This document shows, piece by piece, positions 23,065-32,512 of a stretch of 32,512 nt of DNA. This DNA is from Myxococcales bacterium (GTDB lineage Bacteria; Myxococcota_A; Polyangia; Haliangiales; Haliangiaceae). Numbering within the stretch: position 1 is the stretch's first letter; every line of letters starts with the position of its first letter. The DNA lies in assembly GCA_016720595.1 (NCBI GenBank), contig JADKKI010000074.1:1-32512 (forward strand). Direction: 5' to 3'. The position numbers and the translations under genes are program-made. Under the pieces are notes generated by a model. It was given only the letters and a program-made list of their open reading frames with translations. It ran no database searches and was not told where the DNA came from.

Positions 23065-26000
23065 GTGAGGACACGCACTGTGCTGGGAACGCTGGTGGTC
23101 GCCGTTGCGCTGCTTATCGGAGCCGGGGGCTGTGGTGGGAACAAGGGCGACCCGAGCGCGGTGCCACCGCCCAAGGCGATCGCGAAGGACGTCCCTCCCG
23201 GGCTCGATCTCCGCGTGTCGAGCGGCAAGGCCGGCAAGCCCGCCTACGATCGCGCGAACCTCGCCCCCGCCACCAAGCTCGCACCGGCGGAGGTCACGCA
23301 GCTCCTCGCGCGGACCAAGCCGCTCGCACCCGAGCCCGCTGATCTGTCCGCGTTCGCGATCCGCCCGGGCTCGCAGCCCCCGCCGCGGACCGGCCCGGTG
23401 ATCACCGCCACGTTTCCGCCACCGCCGACCGATCGCCCACCGCCGGCCGTTGCCACCGCGGGCAAGGGCCTCAGCGTCGTGCGGTGGATGCCCGAGGGTG
23501 AGGTCCCGCTCGCACCCGAGCTCAGCGTGACGTTCTCGCAGCCGATGATCGCGGTGACCTCGCAGGAGGATGCCGCCAGGTCCAGCCCGTGAAGCTCCAG
23601 CCGACCCGAGGGCGCTGGCGCTGGATCGGCACGCGAACGATCGTGTTCGATCGAGGTCCGGTTCCCGCAGGCCACCACGTACACGGTCACGATCCCCGCG
23701 GGTACCAAGAGCGCCACCGGCGAGGCGCTCGCCGCCGCGAAGAGCTTCACGTTCGAGACCCCCGCCGCGAAGCTGGTCTCGAGCACTCCGACCTCTGGGC
23801 CGCAGCAGCTCGACGTACCGATGTTCCTCCTGTTCGATCAGCAGATCGATCCGAAGGCCGTGCTCGCGAAGCTCACCGTCAAGGCCAACGGCGGCCTGCG
23901 CGCGACACGGCTGCTCGACGACGCCGAGATCGAGAAGTCCCACGAGCTCGAGTCGCTGGTCGCCGCCGCGAAGGCCGATCACCAGGACGGCCGCTGGGTC
24001 GCGCTGCGCACCACGGACAAGCTCCGGGAGATGCCGAGGTGTTCGTGGAGCTCGGCGTGGGCACGCCCCTCCGCCGAGGTCCGAACATCACGAAGTTCGC
24101 GCAGCGGATTTCTCGTTCCGCACGTTTCCGCCGCTCAAGCTCGTGGAGGCCACCTGCGGCTGGGGCGGTAACGGGGGCTGCCGTCCGCACCCCGCTGCGT
24201 CTCGAGCTGGAACAACCCGCTCGACCTCGACGCGTTCGCTCCCTCACAGGTGACGATCACGCCCGCGATCCCCGACCTCAAGGTCCACGCCGCGGGGACC
24301 TCGATCACGATCTCCGGGACCAAGCAGCCGCGCACGGGCTACACCGTCACGCTCGCTGGCAAGCTCAAGGACGAGTTCGGACAGACGCTCGGCGGCAGCG
24401 AAAGCGCACGTTCCTCGTCAGTGATCCGAGACCGAGTTCTTCCGGACCGAGCGACATGGTGGTCCTCGATCCGATGGCGCCCGGCCGCACGCTGGATTTC
24501 TTCACGAGCAGCTACCGGGCGCTGAAGGTCCAACTCTACAAGGTCACGCCCGCCGACTACGACAGCTACGTCTCGTACCTCTCCGAGCGCTGGCGCAAGG
24601 ACAAGCCCGCGACCGTGCCCGGTCGGCTCGTGTTCGACGACCTGGTCCCCGATCAAGCCTGGCCAGGAGCTGTTGACGGAGACCCACGTGGATCTGAGCG
24701 CGGCGCTCGATCCGAAGGGCTTCGGCCACGTGATCGCGATCATCCAGCCCTCCCCGTGGACCGAGACCACCCGCCCGCCCGAGCTGATCAGCTGGGTTCA
24801 GGCCACGCACCTCGGGATCAGTGTCCACCTCGACAGCGACACGATGCACGCGTACGCGAGCAGGCTCGACAGCAGCAAGCCCGCCGGCGGCGTCCAGCTA
24901 CGAGCTGCGGCCCGCCGGGGTCAAGGCCACGAGCGATGCCACCGGGCTCGCGGCGTTCCCGCTCGCGCCACCCAGCGTCGGTGCACTATCTCCTCGCACG
25001 CCGCGATGGCGACGTGGCGTTCGTGACGGAAGCGACCACTCGTACTCGTCCGGCTCGTGGGACAGCAAGCGTGTTCGACGAAGCGCCTCCAGCTCAGGAG
25101 CACGTGCTCGACGATCGCGCGCTGTACCGCCCTGGCGAGGAGGTCTCGATCAAGGGCTGGATGCGCTGGATCGATCGCGGCAAGGGCGGCGACGTCGGTC
25201 CCGCTCGATGGTGCGCTGACCGGGCTGACGTTTCGCGTCGTCGATGAGCAGAACAACGAGATCGCGAAGGGCACCAGCACGGTGACGGCGCTCGGCGGCT
25301 TCGACGCCAAGTTCACGCTCCCGAAGACGCCCAACCTCGGGCGGGCGCGGATCGAGTTCTCACCCACCGGCCCCCGCGCGCGCCCCAGCGATGGGTTCTC
25401 GCACTACATCCGCGTGGAGGAGTTCCGCCGCCCCGAGTTCGAGGTCAAGGCGGCGGCGAGTGACGGCCCGTTCCTCGTCGGCGGCGGCGGTGATGTCACG
25501 GTGTCCGCGAAGTACTTCACCGGGGCATCGCTCCCCGCCGCACAGGTGACGTGGGCGGTGAGTGCGAGCACCACCAGCTTCACGCCGCCCAACCGTGACG
25601 ACTACCAGTTCGGTGCCTGGCACGCGTGGTGGAGCGAGGGCTTCGACAGGGACTACGGCGACGACGGCGGCTACGACGACGACGAGGCGTACCTCGGCGG
25701 CAGGTACCGCACGGGCGCGAATCGCGGCACCTCGAGCTGGAGTCTCGAAGGCAAGACCGATGCGGTGGGCGAGCACACGCTCCATCTCGACTTCCTGTCC
25801 GCGAATCCGGCCACGCCGATGTCGGTGACCACCGCGGCCACGGTCACCGACGTCAATCGACAGGCCTGGTCCGCACAGACCTCGCTGGTGGTGCATCCGT
25901 CGTCGCTCTATGTCGGGCTCAAGGCGAAGCGGCCGTTCGTCGAGAAAGGCACCCCCGTTCGAGCTCGAGGTGATCAGCGTGGATCTCGATGGCAAGCTCG

Positions 26001-29000
26001 TCACCGGCTCGAAGATCTCGCTCACCGCAGTGCACCTCAGTGGGCGTACGTGAAGGGCAGCTTACCAGCAGCAGGGAGGTGGAGCCGCAGCCGTGCGGGG
26101 TGACGATCGCCACCGCGCCGGGGACCTGCACGTTCCAGACAGCGAAGGGCGGCCAGTACGCCGTCACCGCCACGATCATTGACGACAAGGGCCGGCAGAA
26201 CCAGAGCAAGCTCCAGTTCACTGTCTCCGGCGGCGAGGCCACCCGCGCGCGAGGTCAGCGAGGAGCGCGTGCAGCTGATCCCTGACAAGCACGACTACAG
26301 CCCCGGCAACACCGCCGAGGTGCTGATCCAGACGCCGTTCTATCCCGCCGAGGGCGTGCTGAGCTGGCGGCGCAGCGGCATCGTCAAGCTCGAGAGGATC
26401 ACGCTCGACGGGCCGACCAGATCGTCACCCGTCGATCACCCGATGCAGTGACCCCGAACCTGCATGTCCGGGTGGATCTCGTCAGGATGGCCGTGCGCGC
26501 GGACGATCGGGCCGGCCCCGATCCGAAGCCAAAGCGGCCCGCGTTCGCATCGGGCACCGTCAACCTCCCGATCCCGCCGCGCCATCGCACGCTCGCGATC
26601 ACCGTCACACCCGCGACACCCAAGGTCTCCCCTGCCGCAAAGACCTCGCTCGCCGTGGAGATCCGCGACGCCGCGGGCAAGCCGGTCGCCGACGCCGAGG
26701 CAGCGGTGATCGTGGTGGACGAGGCGATCCTAGCGCTCGCGGATGCGCAGTTCGGAACTCCGATCGACACGTTCTATGCGATGCGCGGCACCGATTCGCA
26801 GGATCGGTTCTCGCGCGCCGACGTCAAGCTCGCGAAGCTGCCAGGTCCGGCACGGTCCGGCGACGCCGCCGCCACCGAAGGCGAAGGGCGGCAACATCGG
26901 GGCCGACGATGACGCCCAGTATGACGGCGACCAGCCACAGAGGCACCCGGCACCGCGATGGCACTCGAGGAAGGGAGGATGGGGAAGAAGGACGACGAAG
27001 CGCTCAGGATCTCAGAACGAGGCGCGCCTCCGCAACGGGGACCCGAACCTCACACGACGGAGGCGGTCCCCAGGCCCGCAGCGCCAGGTTCCTCGGCAGC
27101 AGTGCGCTCGAGCCGCGCCGAACACCCCCGATCGCGGTGCGCTCAGACTTCAACCCCGCTCGCCGCGTTCGTGCCCACAGGTCAAGACGGATGCGAACAG
27201 CAAGGCCACCGTCGAGCTCGCGATGCCCGGCAACCTCACGCGTTATCGCGTGATCGTGATCGCGGTAGCTGGCGCTCAGCAGTTCAGCAGGGCGAAGGCG
27301 CGATCACCGCGCGGCTCCGCTGATGGTGCGGCCGGGCCCGCCGCGCGATTCCCTCAACTTCGGCGATACGTTTCCAGCTCCCCGTCGTGGTGCAGAGACC
27401 AGACCGACGCGCCGATGACGGTGCGCGTCGCGATCGCCGCCACCAACCTCGCGCTCACCGATGGCGCGGGCCGCTCCGGTCACCGTGCCCGCGAACGATC
27501 GCGTGGAGGTGCAGTTCCCCGCCGCCGCCGAGCTCGCGGGTACGGCGCCCGGATCGTGGGCTCCGCCGGCGCGGACAACGATGCCGCCAGACTCGCGATC
27601 CCGGTGTGGACACCCGCCACCGAGGCGTTCGCGACCTACGGCGGCGATCGACGACGGCGCGATGGCCAGCCGATCGCCCTGCCCGGCAGGTCGTGCCCGT
27701 CGTTCGGCGGCCTCAGGATCACCGCGGCCTCCACCAACCTCCAGGCGCTGACCAGACGCGATGCTCCACACCGTCCACTATCGTACGACTGCGCCGAGCG
27801 GCGCGACCGGATACTCGCGATCGCGGCGCTCCGCGACGTGCTCCGAGGCGTTCAAGGTCAGGACATGCCCTCGCGCGGCGCGATGAGGCGAACATCACCG
27901 CCGATCTCGACACCTCGCGCAGATGCAGAACGCCGACGGGGGCTTCGCCTACTGGGAGCGCAACTCGCCACCTCCGAGCCCGTACCTCTCGGCGGTGCAC
28001 GTCGCGAGCGCGCTCACGCCCGCGCCCAGGCCAAGGGCTATGTGGTGCCGGCCGCGATGATCAGCAGGCGCTCGCGCTTCCTCCGCGACATCGGGGCCCG
28101 CTGCGGTCCACTATTCCCCGGGTCCGCCGCTCGATCTCGCGTACGCGCTCTACGTGCGCAAGCTCCTCCCGGCGTCTCGACATCGCGAAGGGCCAGAAGC
28201 TGATCACCCGGACGCCGGCGGCGTCGAGAAGCTCGCGATGGAGACCAACAGATGGCTGCTCTCCGGTGTTCGCCGGGAACCCGCGGCTGCCGCGCGGCAA
28301 GGCGATCGTACGCCACGCCCTCAACAAGGTGTCCGAGACCGCGGGGCGGCGAACTTCACCACCAGCTATGGCGATGGCGGCTATCTGCTGCTCGCGAGCG
28401 ACCGGGCGCGTCGACGCGGTGATGCTCGAGGCGCTGATCACTCGAGCAGCCGGATCTGGATCTGATCCGAAGCTCGTCACCGACTCCTCGCCACCGGAGC
28501 GCCGGCCACTGGCTCAACACGCAGGAGAATGCGTTCGCCCTCCTCCCCTCGACCTCTACTTCCAGACCCACGAGAAGGTCGCCGAACTTCGTCGCGCGTG
28601 TGTGGCTGGGAAACGCTGCTCCGCCGAAGCTCCCGTTCCGCGGCCGCTCCCCAAAGTACTTCCGGATCAACGTGCCGATGGCTGAGTGGCCGCGCACGAC
28701 CAGCAGGCGCTGACGATCCAGAAAGGACGGCACCGGCCGGCTCTACTACCGGATCAGCATGACCTATCTGCGCCCGCCTCCTGAGCCTCGCGGCCGCCGA
28801 CTACGGGTTCGTCGTCGAGCGGACACACGAGACGTCGACGATCCGAAAGGACGTCCGCCGCGGCCCCGATGCGACCTGGCATCAAGGCGGGCGCGCGCGT
28901 GCGCGTGAAGCTCTCGATGGGTGGAACGAGAACCGCCGGTACCACGTGGCGCTCGTCGATCTCCGCTCCGCGCAGGCTCGAGATCACGGACCCCGCGCTC

Positions 29001-29280
29001 CAGGCCAGCCGGCGCTGCCCGCGGACGCGAGCGACACCGACGAGACCCCAGGCGTGGCGCGTACTGGTGGTGGTATGGCCCGTGGTACGAGCACCAGAAC
29101 CTGCGCGACGGGCGCGCCGGGGCGTTCACGCAGGGGCTCGCCGAGGTATGCACGCGCTACGCGTACGTGACGCGCGCCACCACGCCGGGGACGTTCGTCG
29201 TCCCGCCGCCGAAAACCGAGGAGATGTACATGCCCGGACGTTCGGGCGCGGGGCGAGCGACAAAGGTGATCGTCGAGTAA
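23065..29280 (+). CDS. Bacterial alpha-2-macroglobulin lipoprotein (frameshifted)
   Basis: A very large (about 2050 residues) periplasmic protease trap. It starts at GTG 23065 with RTRTVLGTLVVAVALLIGAG then GC, a lipobox. Successive domains can be read. Near 23.5-24.2 kb are Ig-like repeats (ELSVTFSQPMIAVTSQEDA, TTYTVTIPAGTKSATGE). MG2 appears as LYRPGEEVSIKGWMRW (about 25.12 kb). FEVKAAASDGPFLVGGGGDV is at 25.44 kb. The bait-region domain shows LIPDKHDYSPGNTAEVLIQT (26.27 kb). The A2M domain shows VKTDANSKATVELAMPGNLT (27.2 kb). The thioester region YDCAE lies at 27784-27798; the expected Gln is lost to an indel. The C-terminal region includes MQNADGGFAYW-like pieces and PGTFVVPPPKTEEMYMPG, stop 29280. 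Dozens of indels split it, most densely after 26.4 kb. Usually partnered with PBP1C; none is adjacent here. Confidence 0.85.
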
Positions 29281-29303
29281 CGAACCGTGTTACTGCTCGA
29301 ACC

Positions 29304-30021
29304 ATGAAGCTGCGTACCGCTGTCGCTGGTTTTGTTCTCCTGGCCTCGGGCTCCGCGTTCGCCGCGGATCATCGCCAGGATCGCCGGTGATGGCTCAACC
29401 AGGAGGCTCGAACGTCGCAGTTCATCGAGGCTCGAGGACCCGAACGGTGACTCGTTCCCGTCCACGCCGTACTCGATGACCCTGTTCGACAGTGCAGGCA
29501 CCTCGCTCGGATCCGTCGCGTTCGGCCGTCCCCGCCAGCTACACCGCCTCGTGGTCGCGACGGCCACGGCGGTCACGCAGTTCGGCTTGACCGGCGCGAC
29601 GGCGCTCACCATCACGCTGCCGGTGAACGGGCAGGTGTGCTTCAACTTAACAGCGCGTCGCCCGCATCCACTGCTTCCGGCTGGGGCAACGTGACGTCGC
29701 AGATCGTCGCGCCGCTCAACAGCGATCTCGGCCCCACCGCCCGACGGCATGTCGGTCCAGCAGGTGTCGGACGCCATATGCCCTCGGCACGCGCCCACGC
29801 CCGGCGCCGCCAACACCGCCGCGGTTCCCACGATGGCTCGTCGACGCCGGGGTGATCGATGCGCCGCCCGCCGCCGTCGACGCCGCGCCGCGATCGATGC
29901 GCCGACCGGCGTCGAACAACAGAAGCAAGGACGATGGCTGCAGCGTCGGTGCGGAGTGCGTCGTGGTTCCGGTCTCGTCGGGCTCGCGGCGCTCGATGCT
30001 CTGCGCCGCCGTCGCGCGTAG
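29304..30021 (+). CDS. Secreted protein with MYXO-CTERM-like tail (frameshifted)
   Basis: Starts MKLRTAVAGFVLLASGSAFA, a good signal peptide. Fragments then give DPNGDSFPSTPYSMTLFDSA then GTSLGSVAFG, LVVATATAVTQFGLTGATAL, TITLPVNGQVCFNL, GWGNVTSQIVAPLN and SVQQVSDAICP. This resembles the lamin-tail-like exported proteins of myxobacteria. An Asp/Ala/Pro linker (GVIDAPPAAVDAAP) precedes DDGCSVGA. In a third frame, GSGLVGLAALDALRRRRA and a stop at 30019-30021 follow. Cys, hydrophobic helix and Arg cluster form a MYXO-CTERM sorting signal, implying outer-surface anchoring. At least four indels. Begins 23 bp after the alpha-2-macroglobulin stop; a TACTGC seven bases before the ATG is a poor -10 match. 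Confidence 0.65.
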
Positions 30022-30162
30022 TGGCTCGCTGATCCCGGCCCCTGGCGACTGCTGGAGTGCCGCCGCGAGCGATGTCGATCGCGTGAGCGAGCTCACCCTC
30101 GACTGGAGATCGCGAGGTTCGCGGCGCCGTCGCGGTAGAATCCATCTGCCGCCCGGGTTTCG

Positions 30163-30571
30163 GTGTGGAACACGGGAAATCAGGCGAATGCTGGCATCGC
30201 CGCTGCACCTGGGTCCTACAGCCAACCGGGGATACAGCACATGTCGACCACCGAGTTTCAGACGATCTCACCGACCTCCTCTCCACCGTCGCGGCGGCGA
30301 CTCAGCTGTCCTCCGGGATGTCCCGCGGCTACGCGCGAGGCTCCGGCCTACACATCACCTCGACCACGGGCGGCAAACGCAGCGCCTCGTACCACTACCA
30401 GGGGCGCGCCTTCGACGCCAGGGGGCCTTCGGCGATGCGCCAGTTCTATCGAGAGATGTCGGGCACGCGCTACGACTCGAGCTGTTCTACGACCCGATGG
30501 GCGGCATCAAGCACGGCCGCAACATCGGTGCGATCGTTGGGCTTTGTACCCACGTCCACCTCGCGTACTGA
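30163..30571 (+). CDS. M15-like (D-Ala-D-Ala carboxypeptidase type) protein (frameshifted)
   Basis: Readable pieces: WNTGNQANAGIAAAPGSYSQ, PGIQHMSTTEF, DDLTDLLSTVAAATQLSSGM, GSGLHITSTTGGK, SASYHYQGRAFDA, MRQFYREMSGTR, ELFYDPMGGIKHGRNIGAI and finally THVHLAY before a stop at 30571. The S-x-H-x2-GRAxD motif and the late HVHL are the zinc-ligand signatures of the M15/LAS peptidase fold that cleaves peptidoglycan stem peptides. At least four indels interrupt it. The start is uncertain: GTG 30163 is in frame with the first segment, but PSAARVS just upstream may also belong. About 140 residues; no signal peptide was found, possibly hidden by shifts. An endolysin-like role is also possible. Confidence 0.55.
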
Positions 30572-30635
30572 GAGTGCAGGTAGGTTCGCTGACGTGAACG
30601 TCGAGCGCCGCGCAATCCGCTGAATCGCCTCCACC

Positions 30636-31080
30636 GTGTACGGCCAGGAGGGCGGTCCCACGCCCGCCGAGGCCGAGCTCGTGGTGGCACTCTGTTAACT
30701 CGTCGTCGCGGCGGATGATGTGGAGGATGCGGACGAGGCCACGCGCTGTTCGAATCGATCGCGGCGCAGGTCTGTACGCGAAGGCCCGCGACCACGCCGC
30801 CCACGTTTCATCCTCTCGATGATCCCGAGCAGCGGCGCGATCGATCAGAGCACCGCGGCGCAGCTCGTGAACAAGCTCGACAGCGCAGCTGGCCTATGCG
30901 CTCGCGTACATCCTGGCGATCTCCGATCTCGATCTCGCACCCGAAGGGCGAGCTGCTCGATGACCTGGTCGATGCACTCCAGGCTCGATCCGGACAAGGC
31001 CGATGAGCTGATCGTCACGGTGCCGAGATCATCACGCCGGCCCGAGGTGATCAGCGCCGCCGCTTCTGGACGTGGCTTAC
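30636..31080 (+). CDS. TerB-like (tellurite-resistance-type) small protein (frameshifted)
   Basis: Starts near GTG 30636 with VYGQEGGPTPAEAELVVALC, then LVVAADDVEDADEA, FESIAAQV and YAKARDHAAHV-like pieces, LDDPEQRR, and in other frames AYALAYILAISDLDLAPE, GELLDDLVDALQ, LDPDKADELIVTV and IITP. Two helical halves each carrying an 'A-D-x-x-x-x-x-E' turn (AADDVEDADE; SDLDLAPEEGELL) are the TerB fold hallmark. TerB-type proteins are small all-helical proteins linked to membrane stress responses. The end is unclear; the frame can be read on into the next gene's start, so the stop is probably lost to an indel near 31080. At least four indels. Confidence 0.5.
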
Positions 31081-31156
31081 CGGGCGCGTGCTGTGCCGGA
31101 ACGCGGGTCCCGCGGATCGGCTCGTAACCTCACGCCGCAACTCGCGTAGACCTCCC

Positions 31157-31820
31157 ATGATGCGACACATGCTCCTCGCTGCCGTCGTCGCCCTGGGCTG
31201 CGGCGGCTCGCTCCGGATACGCACGCGGCCCCCACCCGCCCACGCCAGACGGCCCCCGCGAGGTCGCGATCCTGGCGGGTGGCTGCTTCTGGGGATGGAG
31301 CACGTGCTCCTCGACGCCCCCGGGATCGTGGACATCGAGGTCGGCTATGCGGGTGGAGCCTCGAAGTCGGCGACCTATGACCCCAGGTAATCAGGGGAGC
31401 AGCACGGGGCATGCCGAGTCCGGTGCGCGTGACCTTCGATCCCTCCGTCCTCAGCCTTCACGAGACCTGCTCGTGCACTGGTACTTCCGCGGTCACAACC
31501 ACGACCACGCTCGACCGGCAAGTTTTCAACGACATCGGCCGCAGTACCGCTCGGAGATCTTCACGCTGTATCCTCCCGCGCGGGCCAAGGCCGCGGCGTC
31601 ACGAGAAGACCGCGTCGCGAGGACCGGCAAGTGGGGCTTCCCGATCGTCACCAAGATCGAAGGCCCGCGACCACGTGGGTCCGCGCCGGAGACTATCACC
31701 AGGACTATCTGGTGAAGCACCCGAACAGCTACAGCGACCGCTTCCTGCGCAAGTTCGACTTCTGGGGGCGCCGCGCGGGCCATTCGGAGCCCCTCCGGGC
31801 CCGTTCTCGTACCCCTGTGA
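31157..31820 (+). CDS. msrA: Peptide methionine-S-sulfoxide reductase, lipoprotein form (frameshifted)
   Basis: Reduces methionine-S-sulfoxide in proteins. The N-terminus MMRHMLLAAVVALGC carries a lipobox, so the enzyme is exported and anchored rather than cytosolic. The active-site segment GGCFWGMEHVL (about 31278-31310) contains the catalytic Cys. MsrA blocks follow: IVDIEVGYAGGASKSATYD, GHAESVRVTFDPSVLSLH, LLVHWYFRGHNHTTLDRQ-like, QYRSEIFTL, AKAAASREDRV, ARTGKWGFPIVTKIE, RAGDYHQDYLVKHPNSYSD then RFLRKFDF. All are recognisable but spread over three frames with indels about every 50-100 bp. The C-terminus is not determinable; a stop at 31818-31820 is one option. RecQ begins 13 bp later. Confidence 0.85.
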
Positions 31821-31832
31821 TGGTGGTCAGGG

Positions 31833-32512
31833 ATGGAAGTCGCCACAGATCCGCTCGCCGTCCTGGGCAGGGTGTTCGGCACCACACGGGCTTCCGGGGC
31901 GGAGCAGCGCGGGGCTATTGTCGAGGCGGTGGTCGCGGGCGGCGATGCGGTGGTCCTCCTGCCCACGGGCGCCGGCAAGTCGTCCTGCCACCAGGTGCCC
32001 GCCGTGATGACCGCGCGCGCCGGGCTCCCGGGACCACATTGGTGGTCTCGCCGCTGATCGCGCTGATGATCGATCAGGTCGCAGGCCTGACCGCACGCGG
32101 CATCCCTGCGGCGGCGCTACACAGCCACCAGGAGGATGACGAGCGGCGAGACGTCATCGATCGGTTGCTCCGTGGCGAGCTCGCCGTGATGTACATCTCT
32201 CCCGAGCGTGCGGTGCAGGATGGATTCCTGCGGTTGATCGCCCGCGCGCGGATCGCCCTCCTCGCGATCGACGAGGCCCACTGCGTGGCTTGAGTGGGGC
32301 CAGGACTGCGTCCCGGTATGCGCCTGCGCGAGCTGCGCGATGTGGTGCCGCGTGCCTGATCACCGGCGCTGACCGCCACGGCCACGCCGCGCGTGATGGC
32401 CGGATCGTGAAGCTCGCTCGCGCTGCGCCAGCCGGCCATTGTCCGCGGTGACTTCCAACGCTAACCTCGCGTTCGGGTCCAGCATCACCGCGGAGATGAG
32501 GGCCGGTTCGTG
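31833..32512 (+). CDS. recQ: RecQ-type ATP-dependent DNA helicase, N-terminal part (frameshifted, runs off the window)
   Basis: A 3'-5' DNA helicase of the RecQ family, used in recombination and fork repair. It starts MEVATDPLAVLGRVFG at 31833. Motif 0 is present (VFG...QRGAIVEAVVAGGDAVV), motif I LLPTGAGKSSCHQVPA, motif Ia TLVVSPLIALMIDQVAGL, then ALHSHQEDDERRDVI, MYISPERAVQDGFL, and motif II LLAIDEAHCVA, whose usual continuation EWGQDFRPEY is visible one frame over. Motif III LTATATPRV follows near 32380. Frameshifts lie near 32030 and 32290 and in the last 200 bases. The gene continues beyond 32512. GAGKSS is the Walker A lysine loop. Confidence 0.88.

Noticed and set aside
1..32512. CRISPR array, tRNA or rRNA genes, replication origin
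   Set aside because: No regularly spaced repeats, no cloverleaf-like segment and no rRNA core sequence were recognised on either strand by eye.

Overview
The window is GC-rich, dense bacterial DNA with the marks of Myxococcota. These include many small lipoproteins, a eukaryote-type Ser/Thr kinase with a single membrane anchor, a MYXO-CTERM-like protein tail, MopE/VWA-type secreted proteins and an alpha-2-macroglobulin. Ala/Pro/Asp-rich lipoprotein leaders of the 'CRIGFD' and 'APIDA' kind suggest a Kofleriaceae-like member of Haliangiales. That placement is inference from style, not from a marker gene.

Layout. 1-5.4 kb: minus-strand genes seen only as recognisable pieces scattered over three frames (VWA/MopE-like protein, right-handed beta-helix protein, small secreted protein, two immunity-like small proteins, a possible toxin tail). 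5.65-6.91 kb: one complete IS5-type element with perfect inverted repeats and a CTAA target duplication. 7-11 kb: a membrane protein, a large alpha/beta hydrolase, an M14 metallocarboxypeptidase and a 56-residue Cys-containing protein on the other strand. 11.2-16.2 kb: a cytosolic hypothetical protein coupled to an outer-membrane-type protein, an aldo/keto reductase divergent from an OmpA-like lipoprotein, and two further hypothetical proteins. 16.4-20.3 kb: a signalling block with a PAS histidine kinase, a double zinc ribbon protein, a Cys-repeat lipoprotein, a Ser/Thr kinase and an APIDA-repeat lipoprotein. 20.3-23.0 kb, minus strand: a Cys-rich lipoprotein, a zinc-ribbon pseudokinase and a pirin, the last two on one continuous frame as read. 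23.07-29.28 kb: a lipid-anchored alpha-2-macroglobulin. 29.3-32.5 kb: a MYXO-CTERM secreted protein, an M15-like peptidase, a TerB-like protein, a lipoprotein-type MsrA and the start of RecQ.

Many genes are split by single-base indels while family residues survive in alternating frames. This looks more like consensus error than decay. It is dense at 1-5.4 kb and 23.5-32.5 kb, moderate at 7-9.5 and 20.3-23 kb, and nearly absent in the IS element and at 9.57-20.28 kb. Coordinates of broken genes are therefore outer limits.

The most unusual observations are the zinc-ribbon pseudokinase joined to a pirin, a recurrent TANNNT box 5-7 nt before start codons that suggests leaderless transcripts, a possible toxin/immunity remnant beside the IS, and several uncharacterised small proteins. 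I did not find a clearly new defence or mobile system.
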